Shown: positions 43,746 through 56,600 of the stretch, piece by piece
How positions within the stretch are numbered: position 1 is the first letter of the stretch
Layout of the letters: each line of letters starts with the position of its first letter
NCBI RefSeq assembly: GCF_019649055.1
Contig: NW_026570355.1
Coordinates: forward strand, 124,001 to 188,000
Direction: 5' to 3'
DNA length: 64,000 nt
Source of the DNA: Paramacrobiotus metropolitanus
Lineage: Eukaryota; Tardigrada; Eutardigrada; Parachela; Macrobiotidae
Translations under genes and position numbers: made by a program
Notes under the pieces: generated by a model
Database searches by the model: none
What the model was told of the DNA's origin: nothing
The model's input: only the letters and a program-made list of their open reading frames with translations

Positions 43746-43810
43746 GTCTGGGTCTTCATCGGAGGCTAGTCTGTAATCTTGAACACTTGCACACAATGGG
43801 CCGCCCATAG

Positions 43811-43890
43811 GTTACGATTCCGGCAGGAAGGTTTACGCGGCTCCTTTGATCGCAAAAACCATAAACCCGTAAACCTTTCTGCCGGCTATA
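43811..43890. repeat. Short hairpin, CCGGCAGGAAGGTTTACG arms
   Basis: The arms CCGGCAGGAAGGTTTACG and CGTAAACCTTTCTGCCGG are separated by about 37 bp. It lies in intron 1 of the broken F-box copy, between the foldback element and exon B. Confidence 0.65.
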
Positions 43891-45749
43891 CGCGCCTAAA
43901 CTGGCCTCCCTAACATAACATTATTACCTAGTAACAGTGCATGGTCGGTCTGGCTGTAGGCAAATGTGTTCGAAAAAGAACGAAACCATCCGGATTATTA
44001 CGATAAACTTTTGGAAAAAAACCAAGAAGCGGGGAAAGCCGTCGGACTACGGCGAGCGATATTTGGCAGTGCCTTTGGAACTGTTGAAGGAAGTCTTCCA
44101 CTCCCTGGACACTGTCGACCGGCAGCGCTGCCGTCGGACGTGTGCACTGTGGGAAGCCTTTCTCACGTCGGCGGAGCTGTGCCAGGAAGTGCGGGTGACG
44201 CGGAAGCGGCCCAGCCGGTTATCCCGTGTAAGGTGGGACTGCAATTACGCCATGTACGGCTGCATCTTCAAGCACATCACACCGGCCACCCGCACCATCG
44301 CCATTCGCGACACCGACCCGTCACCCCTCCATCTCGAACACATACCGCATGCTGCCGGTGAAGTGGTGGACGTTATGAAGAAGGTCTTGGATACGGCCGG
44401 CATCCGCATCGAACGCTTCATCTCGTGCCGGCAGTCCATCTGGCTCAGAGAAGAAATATTTAACCAGTGGAAACTGAGCGCCCTGTCCATCCACATCGCC
44501 GCGCTCCACGCCAAGCTGGTGTCGTCCTGTCAACGTCTGATTGTAAAAGAATACTCCTCACAGTGGTAAAAATGTTCGGCCGGCCCTTGATGAAGTCCCG
44601 CATTCCCCTGGTTGCATTCTCCGGGGGACAAGTCGACGCGGCGCACATTGTCGGTCTGCTGGAGCAGGGTCTGTACTGGGAGGAGCCGCCGTTGGATGTG
44701 CGCCGCCTGGCCGACTGCATGGCCAACGGGATCGACAGCCAAGAGAAGGCCAAAGGAGTGAAGAAGGTATGGACATGCCACTGATTTATAAGCGTAGTGA
44801 TGGTTGCGTAGCAGCGACCCGCAATGGGCCAACTGTGCTTCATAAGTTTGCTATTAGGCTTTCAACCCAACCTTATTAGGACCGGTTTTCCCAAAATGTT
44901 TCGGTTCAAAATACTTGAGTGTGAGGCTTGCTTGTAAATTGTAAGTAAAATTAATTAATTACCAGCATTTTTGTCAAGTTTTGAAAAGAGCACGAGTCCT
45001 GTGATTTTCGATAGCGCTAACAATTTTGGCTGTTTTTGTACGTTTTGAACTTGACTGTACAATCATTTTACGTAGTGTCACGCGAATGTACGCTATATTG
45101 TTTTTAAAGCTACAGTCAAATAGGATACACCCAACTTTAATTTAAGAAGCTTTCTTATTTTTGAATTAATCTTCTGGAAAAAATCTTAATTTCCGTCGGA
45201 AAACAGAAGATTTCACTGTGGAAAGGATATGGTTGGCAGCGAACCGGTGCCCTTTCAGGACGGTTTAAGTAAACGCGTTTCATTGGTTGATGTTGTTGTG
45301 TGATGCGGTGCTTAATCTGCTGCGTAATTGATGTGCAGATTCTCTGGGACTTCCAAACCCGCGATCCGCGCCCATCGTCGGCGTATCGCAACCGCAAGTG
45401 GACGGTGTACAATGTGGCCGGCGTGGATGTGAGCCGACTGAACCGCTTCTGCCTGAATGCCTTAGCGCGCTACGCACGGCGCTGGAATCCGGCATCCGTG
45501 GAGGGCAGCGCTCAGTCGGTGCAATCCAGCAGTGAATCCAGCGGTCCGTCCAACGAGTCCGGCAGTGAAGTCAGCAACTCCAGCAGCTCGGAATCCCATG
45601 ACGGCGAGGATTAAATACCGACTGGAAACATTTTGTGAATTAAGCGTCGAATTTTGTATTTGATTTTCTTGTTTAATTACATGATTAATACAAAGTATTG
45701 TTCTTATAAAAGCGTATGAATCGTGGCAGACGGAGCAGTAACGGCGTTT

Positions 45750-46292
45750 AACGTTTTGGAATCTTGGCTGTCTTGCTTAGTTTGACTTCTCGTTGCAGCT
45801 TCTGGTGTGTCCTGTTCAGCCCAAATGAACACAAATGCTGAATACAGTTGTATAACAAGAAACGATAATAAGACACTGATGAGTCGCACACTGAATTTTC
45901 CCTCGACCTTTCCGAACAGCCGCGTCGATTCAGCAAAGAGCTGAGTCCGTAACCGTTCGGCAGGTCTGCACGACGACGGGAAGAAGCTTTCCTTGCAGCA
46001 GTTTTCCCGCTGGGTCTCGAATTTGCCGACGGGGAAGACCACAACAGAACTGCCCGGCCGTTATCAACTCCACTAGCGCCTTATCGCATAGCTGGCCGAA
46101 ACATGGAAGCAGGGCTCTCCGGGACCCAGTATCCACGGTGTGTTCGGGCCCTCGTGCAACAGCGCAGCAACAGTCGACTGGGTCGATAGGGGGAGCAGTC
46201 CCAGATCTTCCCGTATTCCACCACCACCGTCTGCTGTAAGGGCACCCCAAATCAACGACCACACGTTGCCGTAGACGTTGGCCACGCCGCAT
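45750..46292 (-). pseudogene. Decayed F-box-family exon A fragment
   Basis: The minus-strand sequence matches the middle of exon A: a DLGCP-type start, then VALLHEGPNTPW, VELITAGQ, then RQIRDPAGKLLQGK, in different frames. The N-terminus, F-box exon and terminal exon are missing. The same fragment occurs at 58430-58990, so it decayed before the segment was duplicated. Confidence 0.75.
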
Positions 46293-46556
46293 GATCTACT
46301 GCACTAAGATCACATAACTGGAGTCAACGCCGTGCATGGGCGGCTGTATCATCGCCGTGTTAGAAGTTAATTTAGTTCAGCTTAATTTCTGTTTAACTTA
46401 AGTTTTTTCTTCATTTCTTCAAAGTTGATTGATGTCTTTAAACTGAATTCAAGTTTCTCTGAATCAACTTCTAACACGGCGATTGCACAGCCGCACATGT
46501 ACGGCGGTGACTCCAGTTACATGAGCTTAGTGCAGTGGCTCATGTGGCGTGGCTAA
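46277..46556. mobile_element. Foldback element with 85-bp inverted arms, only in copy 1
   Basis: The left arm (46277-46365) starts GCCACGCCGCATGATC and ends CGCCGTGTTAGAAGTT. The right arm (46468-46556) is its imperfect inverted copy, AACTTCTAACACGGCG to TCATGTGGCGTGGC. It interrupts the edge of the exon A fragment and is absent at the equivalent place near 59005 in copy 2. No target duplication or coding frame is seen. Confidence 0.75.
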
Positions 46557-47470
46557 AGCGCTTTCGTCACTGATTTCTTTACGACGCAATTGCAAGAAAA
46601 CGGTTCAAGCTTTTATAAAATTTTAAGTACTCCGTAAAGAGTAAATCTTCCTTCATTGGATAAAGAAAAAAACCGGAAGAAAATCGGTCTGGGGAATTCA
46701 ATATTTCCGGTGTTCCACTTGAACGACCATCGCTCATTCACTTATCATAGTGTTTCACTTGAACGACCATACGAGTAGGTATGCGTGGTTTATTTCGGCA
46801 GAGTAACATAAATAGACATAGTTATTCCAGTTGACAGTTACTGGCGATTTTGTAGGATTTGTGGCGTTCTGGTGAACCTTCTTTTAAGAATGGTTCCTGT
46901 TGTTGCTGCGTGTTTATCACTTGTCGTACTTTCTAGTCAGCCATCCTGCAAGCTCGTTGCTGTCAACTTGTATTATCAAAGTCATACCTAATTACGTACT
47001 TCATTACATACAACATGCATACATCGCAGAATTGCACGTGTTAAGAGTGGAACAAAGTCTACTTCCCGAATACGCAACATTTATGAAATAACTGATGTCT
47101 GATGATAATGATGTCTGATTTATGAAATAACTAATGTCTGATGATTTTGCAATGACATTTATTCGTATTTGCCTGGATCAAATCAAAAACTTAAAGAAAA
47201 TTGTATAATTAATCAAACCGGTAGAAGATAGCCAGGCTTCCTGATACAAACTTAACGGACAGGGTTACCTGTTGAGAAAATCAGGAATGCTTCCAAGCTC
47301 ATTCATATCCTTGACCCAGCAAACTGATAAAGCGGCCAAGATTTCTCTCTACACCGTTATTTAACCAAAACTCCTACAAATTTTTTTAATTTGCAGACTT
47401 TGAGCCTTTAAACTATTCAGACTCGGATTCGCTGCAGGAGACGCTTGTTGGCCTTGCGGATGCTTGGTCG

Positions 47471-49313
47471 TCATCCACGAAGAGTGGCCATGTAGTGCGA
47501 CAAGGCCCGCAGACAGAATCGGTTTAGTTTGTTCAGGTCCAACCCGAGTATATCGTCCAGGCTCCACTGGCGTCCGGGATAATGTGCCGAAGGACGCGGA
47601 TCGGCGGACTGGTAGTCCTGGAGAATCTGCAGAATTATCGATTAGATTAGACACAGTTGGACAATCGGGAACAAGAGCAAATTAAATAATCGAATCGGCC
47701 AAGGATTTCTTGCTCTTTTAAATTATTTCACTATGAAAATTAATATGCTGGCTTTCTTTCAGCGGCGCGTCCATACCTGCAGAACTTTCGTGGCCCAGGC
47801 TCCGCCGGCGATACGACTCGTCATGCCCTGATTAATGTACAAGAACTGCCCAAGCAACGGTGGTCCCTCCCAAAGCAGATGCTTCTCGAAGAGATCCACC
47901 ATGTACGCCTCATCCACACGTCCACCGATGAGGACCGCAGCCGGAATGCGGAACTCCATGGCGGGTGCGGTTTCCGTGCCTAGCAGCGTGAGGGCGTAAT
48001 CCTTCCACACCATACGCTCGCAGCACGACACGAGCTGGAACATGTGTGCGGTCATCTCGGCGAACAGCACGCCGAAATCCCAAAAGGCAGAATGTTCTGG
48101 CTGGGCGATCGTGATGGATCGCTGGTGCATGATGAAACGGTCGATACGGCTGCCGGTATCCTCCAGAATCTTCTTAATAAAGCCAAGGGCGTCACTGCGC
48201 CCGTGCAGGTTGCAAATGTCGAGAAAGCGCGGTTCCGTATCGCGAATGCAGATAGTGCGGGTGGCGGGCGTGATGAACTTGAAGATACAGGCGTACAAGG
48301 CGTAATTGCAGTCCCATTTCACTGGTTGCGTTGTCGCGCTGGGCTTCTGACGCGTAACACGCAAGTCGCTGCACAGCTCCGCCGATGTAAGTATGGTCTC
48401 CCACAGTTGACAGGTGCGACGACAGCGCTGGCGTTCGACGGTGTCCAGTGAGTGGAAGACCTCCTTCAACACTCCCGAATCCAACGGTAAACCGCGCCCA
48501 CCGACATTCAACGGCTTTTTCCGTTTTGGCTCACCATCATCCGACTCTTCGGTGCTCTTGTGCAACAGTTCGTACAAGGCAGAATCCTGCTTGCCTTTTT
48601 CGAAGACACGTGCCTACGGTAAGAATAGCATCATGAGGAACCCAATGATATGACAAAAACGTTAAACTTAAAACCAGCAACTGACGACGACTTACTACAT
48701 CTTCATCTTGCAAAGGCGGTTCCTGGCATCGCCCCACAAAGAGTATCTCCTGACTGAGTACCTTGATAAGTCGCACTTTGAACTTCCGCTCAACTTCTTG
48801 AAGCAACAACGTCGTTTCAGGGAACGGCCTGGTCCAGTAGCCATTGGGCACATGGCATGTCTGCAAAGTAAAATGCCCGACGGGAATGATATCTTTTTTG
48901 GCGGCTGCTCCGGATCGATTGCGAATCTGTCGGCGGGGAAGCATTTCCCGACGAGTCTGCCCGCCAATCACCACCTCCACCAGCGCCACATTATCCAGGT
49001 GCTTGAACTTCGGAATTAGCATTGTCGCGGGGTACCATTTCCACGGACGATCCGCGCCGTCGTGGAGCAGTGCCTCCACAGCGGCACCCTCGCGCGCCCG
49101 CGTAGGTCGATACGTGGAGCAGTCCCAGATCTTCCCGTATTCGACCGGCATCGCCTCCTGTGTCGGACATCCAAAATCGATGATCAGCCGCGGTGGAGTG
49201 ATGCCGTTCTCTTCCAGGCCGACGACGAAGCCGTGCTGCAGTCGACCGTCAATCTCCCCGTCCACAGCGTTCCAGGCGTAGACCGAGCGGTCAGCGTTCT
49301 CGTACAGGTGCAT
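47471..49313 (-). CDS. F-box protein, ENADR family, copy 1
   Basis: Exons (minus) are 49313-48696, 48613-47777 and 47626-47471; all GT-AG, phase 0, 536 residues. Exon A (1-206) begins MHLYENADRSVYAWNAVDGE and carries QHGFVVGLEENG and VDFGCPTQ-type motifs, perhaps a Tudor/MBT-like barrel (weak inference). Exon B (207-485) has an F-box near 248-290, LPLDSGVLKEVFHSLDTVER then RRTCQLW, followed by an unrecognised 190-residue region. Exon C has DPRPSAHYPGRQW and LNRFCLRALSHYM. F-box proteins recruit substrates to SCF ubiquitin ligases; the substrate is unknown. The start Met is conserved in all four copies. Intron 1 is only 82 nt. Confidence 0.82.
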
Positions 49314-50025
49314 TCTAAAACGGTATCCAGCTGAATCCAGCTGTATCCAGGCGCTGTGACTTGTACAGATAGCTGGAAGTTGGAACAGTTTAAATCCACA
49401 GCTGAAAAACCGATGTGAATGGTCTTATATTGTACTCTGCACGTGAGGAGCTTAGGATGACCGGTAAACAAAGATATCTTACTGAATTCTTGGAGTAGTC
49501 GCTGTGAGGAAATGTGACTCGAAAGGTCACACCGAAAAATTGATGAATAGGATGTCGATGGGCAGGATTGACGATTGTGTTAGAGGTTCGAGAAAATGCT
49601 AACCACCGACTGAACCATCGCCAAAAACCTTCTTTCCGATCATACCAGCAAACACCACGGGCCACATACAGTGCTTGCTATGGCTCATCGGCTAATTCGG
49701 TTTTACACCTCCGCCAATCAAACAAAATCGCTCTGATTTGGATTTACCGGGGTTATGTCACACAGTAGGACACTTATCCCAAGTTATCTGTAAAGCTTCT
49801 GAATAACGCGGAAAAATTAGCTTTAATTTTATTTTATTAACCCTTAATGGCCTGACATCGTAAAACTGATACATCACAACTAAAACCGAGCTGTACACGC
49901 CGATTTGTCATTTTTCACTTGTGGTACTCGTATGCTATGTCGACCCTTGCAGTATGCTCTTAATAATATCAGCAAACCGTATCAGTTTGATGCAGTCAGG
50001 CGTTAACGGTTAAAAATATGTCAGG

Positions 50026-53000
50026 CCATGAAGAATTAAATTGCAGCGTCAGAAAGCACAAGTGGCAGTTCTCAGTGTTGTAATAAGCTGTTAGTCCATA
50101 TTATTTAGGCAAAGGTAGTTCACGAAATCACGAATCACGACCGAAATCAACTCAAAATCCAGAGACAACAGCGACGTATCTGTACGACGGAACCAGTACC
50201 TGTGTCATTTTGGTAATAACGTGTACTAATAATAATAATTTCCTAATAATATTTTTTTAAACACATTTTAAATCGGTAAAATGTTTTTATCATTAACGGT
50301 AGTGCGTGAGATATCAGGTACTCCTTTGTGCATAGTTCTTTTTGTACAAATACTCTGTAAAGAGATTAGCAAAACGAACCCGTTTCCATGATCGCTAACA
50401 TCAAAAGTGAACGTGCAAACCGGATAGAGTTTTGTGCCGGACCAACCAACTGTTCTTATTAAGGTTTTTTTCGTAACCTTTTCACTGACTATCACCGCAG
50501 TCGGCTCCAGGAAAGACCCGACCAGAAGATGAACACATCTAAAATGAAATACGTTTTGGTGTTTGGATGATGCGTGTTAAAAAAATGTCGGTTACAGCAC
50601 CTGATGACCTTATCAGTACATACTCTGTACGTGACATGTAAAGAAATTAAATTTTTGTAATTACAGTATATGCCGAAACCATGGACCGGTACGCACCGGA
50701 GCCCGGGAACTCACCTACAAATTCAGAGTCCTCTCGCCCCGGTCCGAGAGAATTGTATTGACCGATTTTATAACACGTTTCGTACCGCACTACAAAAGCC
50801 TGTGCATTTCGATGGATGTGTGTATGTCTTTTTTTCAGCAGATGAAAAGCAGATACTGTATTACGTCGGTTGCCGGAGTTTTACTGAACATGAATTCGGA
50901 TTTTCGTTGCGGTGCTGATGCGTGTAGTACGTGCTCAAATTTTTATAGAAACCGGTTTTAATAATTTATGTTGCGTCTCCTTGATGCCAGCTTTTACTGC
51001 TTGTTCTTATTGTTACTCGTGAGCAAAAAAGGCCGACGCAGATTAAGACGTCATATCGGAGAAACCAGCGCAACAATTTTGTTGGCTTGGGATTGAAAAA
51101 TTCATCGAAGACGATGACTCTATTGAAGTCTATTCATACCGGATTATAGCAGGCATAGTTTAGCGTGAATAATGGGCATCAATCCAGTAACTGCTAAGTG
51201 TAACACTTCACTGCTAATGTCAACGCTCTTATTTATTTATTTGGGAAGATAACACAACAATTTAATTATTTTCTCTCTAAAACCTTTTTATCTTAATCAA
51301 AACATTTTCTTTCCCGAGACAAAGTTTATTTTAAAAAAGTGTTTGTCTATGGTTTGCTGCCCAGAATAACTTTACTTACGGTACAGACTACAGAAGTACG
51401 CAGAGTTATCAGAATGCTGTAGCATCGAACATTATTGTTTTAGTAGATAGTGTTGTTAAGGTGTCTTGCTATCAGTCGAGCCGTTCAATAAACGTCAGTC
51501 AGGGCGTGGGATCCCTGGCCGAAACCAGACCGGGTCAAGTCAATGCCGAGGAACAAGAGCAAATATTCGCTGAACGAGTGTCAACGAGATTTACTGAAGG
51601 ATACGGAAATGGTAGTCTTGAGACACTCGTAAGTGCGCGCTTCCCATTGAAACCGCTTCCGTATTGGGTGTCGTGCTTTACGTTGCTTCGTTTAGGGAAT
51701 TAGGTACCGGTAAAACACAAATATACACACGGGCCATTATTAATTTCTAGAGTGGATAGCGTGTGCGGTACAACAACGAGCTGCTTCAGTGTGCGTGCAC
51801 CTTTTACAGCATGGTTTCCTATTATCCTTTATCCATCAACTGTAAGGACGATATGATGCAAAATTTTCCGATAAACTTAATATGCAGCTAATTTTCCTGT
51901 ACTCTGTATGCACTTCATTGCATGGTTTTTGTTCCACGACAATACGTTCACCATTATTGTACGCAGTCCGTTAGGAAAAAAGGTTAAATTTACCAATCTT
52001 CATTTTGTCCGCCCACGACACAAAAGGATTTTCACGACAACTTGTACCAATAATTTTCCTAAACACAGTACCACGACAGCCAATACAGTTTCATTTATAA
52101 AAATTACGCTATGGACTGCAGATACAAATAATACAGTGTAATGTATGCTGTGTACCCTCTATATAGCCTGTGACCTTTTAGAATATTTCGTCCATCCGCC
52201 GGGAACTAGCGTTAGATGGGCTAGATAATTGCGTAACTCCGCGAGCCCCACGCATTCTCGCCACCTACCGCGTGGCGAATCTGCTGCAGTACGGCGTTTT
52301 TGCTGTAACGGATTTGAGGCGAAAGCCAGCGACTTTTGCGACTGCCGGAGACTACGAAAGGTTTCTTGCGTTTTCTCCACCATACGGACGCTGGAAGAAG
52401 GGACCTTTACGAATCGCCGGCTCAAAGAGTGCTGTCATTAGAAATTCGGCTGCACAAGAGCGATGTCGTGCAGAAAAATTACGATGAAGGGATGCAGGGA
52501 AATTTGCGGCGACTGCCCTTCAGCTGCAAATTCGGCTGGTAAAGACGCTGGCGGATGGTGAATACAGAGGGTGCGGCAGCCAAACTGAAACAGCCCTTCT
52601 GAAAATCGTCAAAAATTCAGTTTTTGAATTTATTTGAGTAGTCGTATCTTTTCTATTACTAAAAACATTTTTCTTCAATCTGACGCTATTTTCGTGTTGA
52701 TTCGGGTATCCATGGCGCGGAAAGTGAGTTCCGAGGTAAGTCGTCAATTTTGACGCTTAACCAGTTGAAATGGAGCTCCCGAAAAATTGCGGACTATCTT
52801 TTGGCTCGTGGAGTGAAAGTTTCTTATAGTACCGTAAATCATGGCATACACGGTTGAGGCAGTCGACTGCCATTAATTATTGACGGGCCAGTGACGGCAC
52901 TGGGCAAAGGAAAGCGTTGCTGCCCGTTACAAAAAAAGAAAATATTATTACCGCGTTGCATACAGTGTTAGTTACCTTATAAGCGTAAATTCGACAAGCA

Positions 53001-53169
53001 CTTTAATTTCTGTATTTACAGAAATGACAGAGCGGTTAGCATTAACATTATTGAAACACACTTGACCCAAGGAAAACTTGTACCGCAGGAATGAGTTTCA
53101 GTGAGGTACAGTATCTGTGCACAAACGTGACTCGATATACATTTGAGTTCTGACAGAATGATAAAGAAG
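50026..53169. other. Spacer between the two duplicated segments
   Basis: About 3.1 kb with no gene I can support. An 80-residue frame at 51461-51703 and frames around 52159-52542 show no recognisable domain. A degenerate transposase stretch is listed separately at 52711-52858. Confidence 0.5.
52711..52858 (+). pseudogene. Possible Tc1/mariner transposase N-terminal relic
   Basis: ATGGCGCGGAAAGTG (52711) opens a frame, soon lost. A neighbouring frame then reads LNQLKWSSRKIADYLL and KVSYSTVNHGIH, the spacing of a paired-type helix-turn-helix in Tc1/mariner transposases. It is only about 50 codons, with stops and a frame change, and no inverted repeats were located. Weak. Confidence 0.35.
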
Positions 53170-53660
53170 CAATCCTGTAAAAAATATCCAGATGCTCATA
53201 CACAGTCTGTGCCTTACGGATGCATGAAACTAAAAATCTTCTAGCGGGACACTACAGATATTCTACATTCCTTATCAGTTTTTCAATGCACGTTTAAAAA
53301 CCCAATTTGTAACAATAATGGTAATAAAGGCCATATTCTACCGCAGTCGCAGTCCAGTGTAACGGAGACGCCCCCGTGGCAGCGGTTACGTTGACGCCAC
53401 AACACGAGTGACGATAGTCACTGCTTAGCTGGTTAGCTGCTAAGTTCTTAACCGCCGCATGCTGATCTGTCGTTGCACTTGGTGACTTGGACTTTCATTT
53501 GCGAGTTGCGACTGCTTTCTTATTTTCGATCTGCTTCAGTTCAAGTACCACTTTTGACTTCTTATTAATAAGTCCACGTTGTTCCGCAGCCTCACGGAGC
53601 GCATTCAGCCTTGTTATTCCGCACGGCCACTTTTCCTTTTCTGTCTCTCAGCCAGAGAGA

Positions 53661-56600
53661 ATGTATCTGTACGAAGATGCTGATCGGTGGGTGCACACCT
53701 GGAACGCTGTGGATGTGGAGATTGACGGTCTACGGCAGCACGGCCTCGTCGTCGGTTTGGAAGAGAATGGTAGCACTCCACCGCGTTTGCTCGTCGATTT
53801 CGAATGTCCCACACAGCGATCGGTGGTGGTGCCGCACGGGAAGGTCTGGCAATGCTATCCCTATCCCATCGGCTTGGTGCGCAATTTACGCGACGTGGAG
53901 GCGTTGTTGCACGACGGCCCGCATCGCCCCTGGACCTGGTACCCGGGGAGAGTGCTGATTCCTTATTTTGAGCATCGGAATGAGGTGTCACTGGTGGAAG
54001 TGATGGTGAGCGGGGAGCTGCGTCCCGAACTGATTCCCTATCGCCAGATTCGCGATCCGGGCGCCGAAGAACGATTTCAAGGAAAACTCGTGGCCGTTGA
54101 TCATTTGGTTATACGGACGTGTGATGTGTCCAACGGCTACTGGACCCTGGAACCGTCGGTAGCGACGTGGTTGCTGCGCAGAGCTGAGAAAAGGTTCGAT
54201 TTGCGTTTTACGAAAGTCCTCAATCAGCAGATGCACTATGTCCGACTGCGTGAAGAATCGCCGATGTGGTGGAATGAATTCACGGGAGACGTGGTGAGTC
54301 TGTTGACTGTTGTTGAACTGTAAACCGTTCTCTCAGCAGGCTGATTTGGCGTGTATAAATACCAAGTATCAAGGGGGCAGGCCCGCGCTGGCATCTTACA
54401 GTAGGGGTTGGGGGCGTGAACCCCGAAAATTGGTAAGGAGCGGGGTGCAATACTTTAGATTCGCCTCCCCTCGCGGCGTTCGAAAACGGGGTCGCCATAC
54501 TTTAAACTTCGCCTTAGGCGGCCAAACATCGAAACGGGGAGCCGCATCTTCCCATGTTCAACGCGAGCTTGCACGGCGATACATTTTGCCATGTGCATCG
54601 CTTTAGTAAGTACAAAGGCAGCTCTGCAGCTACTCACTCGCAACCGCTCGCGGAGTGGCCGAGTGGGTATTTGAAGTTTTTTTTCCTCATGCACGGGTCG
54701 GTAATTACCGACCATTACGACTAAGCTCATCAACGTAAACAAAGCATTTACCCTACTAATCTAGTTATTAGCTTTCTCTCTATTGAACTACTGTAGTCGA
54801 CCGAAGCGAAGCGAAGGTCCTCTATGTTCAAGAGATTAGGAAATTTTGGGTGTCGGTCACGCACGTCGGTCACACCCTAAGTTGTCGGTCACGCTCTAAA
54901 CTGTCGGTCACACACTAAGCCTATATCTACGCAACCCTAAGTTTTAGTGCATTAGTAAACTTTATAGCGCTAACGCACTAAATTCTGGGGTTCGGGAACA
55001 GAGCGTTGAAGCATAGCATTAAGGCATTTGGTTGCCCAGTGTCAGATATTCCCATAAAATTGATCATGTCTTCATTGCGAAGCATGCCCTGTGCCCCTAA
55101 TCTTGTTGTAGAAATGATGCCTGCTAAAGTCCTAGGTGTCTAAAAATTTTAGGTTACTGAGCACTTGAGCAAATGTGTTAGGTGCTGAATTGTGACCTGT
55201 ACTGTCTTCGTAAGGCACTACAATTCATAACTCATAAGTTTATTCGGCATAGTACTTAGGCTACTGTAGGGTAGTGCTAAGGCACGGAAACCTAATGTTC
55301 TGATTTGGCGAATTGAACATTATTATTTGGCGGGCTCATTCGCGGGCCGAGTCAACCTGCGTTTAAGTCCGTGTACATTCAATGAAACAACCTTTCACCG
55401 TATCCTAAGTCGTTAACGCTTTACTACTAACTTGCGAGGTAACTGCAAACGAACTTAAAAATAAAGTGATGGGCGTTAATAAACACCGTTTTTGGTATCT
55501 CTTCCAGCCTTCCAGGATGCTGCTTACAAGGTTATGCAGTTGCAAATAGCAGTCATTTCCGCGCTCAGTTAAAAAGCACAGCATCAGCAGTTTGAATATA
55601 GCAGCCCCTCTGAATACCACTCCGAATCTGAACTTTTGTATCCCAGGGATATCAGCCTTGCAATAGGGCTTACAGAGCACTAGATCATTAATACTTCCAC
55701 AGTTAGCGGTAATAAATCTGAGCGTCCTGTATTAAACAGTGAATGTTAGCGCGGTAATCTGCGGCAATACGTTTTTTTAACGTAAAAAACACTTAGAGGG
55801 AAAAGAAAGAAAAAATAATATTTTTTCAACGTTATTTCAACTTGTACAAGCCAATTGCATTTAAATTTAACTTTACAACCAAATAATTAGAACATCTTAA
55901 ACAACTCTTCTAACTCTCGAGAACATGCGACCGTCTCCAGGACAGAAGCAGCATTTCCACGCTGAAGTTCAACGCTTATGCGTTGCCACAAATACTGAAA
56001 AGCGCGCGCTTCTCCTGTTTGCTCTTTGATACGTCGGCCGACTTCACTGATGAACTGACGTGTACTTTCGCCGCAAAAAGTTATTACTCATAAGAATGAA
56101 TCCCGTACACCGCACGTGATTTACACACAAATATGTAAATACCAAGATAGTATTTCACTTGATTGCCCCAACTGTGATCATTCACACAGAAATGCGTGCG
56201 ACTTAGAAAGCTGGTATAAGTTCCCGGAAGACAAGACAGGACAAAACACGCAATTTTATTCCCCCAGATTTCTTCTGGCAGGGCACATTATGCTTTGTGC
56301 CGTATGATTGACTTAATTAACAGTCCAATAATCAAAATAACATTCAAAGTTAAGCAAATAAAAATTAGCAAAATTAAATACAAATAATAATAGTGAATTA
56401 GAGAAACGATAAACAAGTTTTTAAGATAGCTAATGTTTATAGCGAAAAGACCTGAAAAAAGACGCTACCGCCTAACTGGGTTATTCCACCAGTAACCTAT
56501 CTGCCTAGTTGTGTGCTTCGTACTGAAAAAACGGCTTTAATAACCTCTGTGGCTTTTTAAATTAACATTACGTGAACTACTCCTAAGCTTCGCTTCGGTC

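Larger units (their letters stand above)
42309..45614 (+). pseudogene. F-box protein gene of the EDADR family, broken copy
   Basis: The exons correspond to the intact gene at 53661-58341: exon A 42309-42921, exon B 43960-44766, exon C 45339-45614, with the same splice signals. Relative to the intact copy, exon A carries an extra CGGGTATC (about 42516), a 2-base loss near 42600, an added T in the run near 42622 and a 27-base deletion near 42812. It is 613 nt long against 633. Exon B has one extra A in the A-run at about 44017 and one missing C near 44555, so the F-box part is out of frame with its flanks. Exon C is still open and acidic at the end. A full-length protein is not possible without correction; assembly error is the alternative. 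Confidence 0.8.
41145..50025. repeat. Segmental duplication, copy 1 (pairs with 53170-62225)
   Basis: The copies begin with matching ATCCAGATGCTCA...CTAGCGGGACACTA blocks (41170 and 53190). They end with matching CCTTAATGGCCTGACATCGT...GGCGTTAACGGTT / GGCATTAACGGTT blocks (about 50010 and 62215). Gene order and orientation are the same in both. Copy 1 contains extra insertions (41333-41990, 43497-43888, 46277-46790). Confidence 0.9.

Noticed and set aside
43937-44569. A complete separate F-box gene starting at 43937
   Set aside because: The start lies in the intron and the frame only matches the family after the indel near 44017; it is better explained as a frameshifted exon B of the broken copy.
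51461-51703. 80-residue hydrophilic frame (INVSQGVGSLAETRPGQVNA)
   Set aside because: It could be an orphan exon, but there is no second exon, no paralogue in the window and no recognised domain.
52159-52542. Overlapping frames on both strands downstream of a TATATA-like sequence
   Set aside because: Three plus frames and one minus frame of equal length; coding direction cannot be decided and no domain is visible.
53487-53660. N-terminal extension of the intact plus F-box gene with a hydrophobic start
   Set aside because: All four paralogues have a conserved Met at the MYLYEDADR/MHLYENADR position and the upstream part is not conserved as protein.
54640-54680. tRNA-like A box (GCGGAGTGGCCGAGTGGG)
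   Set aside because: It looks like the start of a tRNA-Ser/Leu, but there is no B box (GGTTCGAATCC-type) or acceptor-stem partner downstream.
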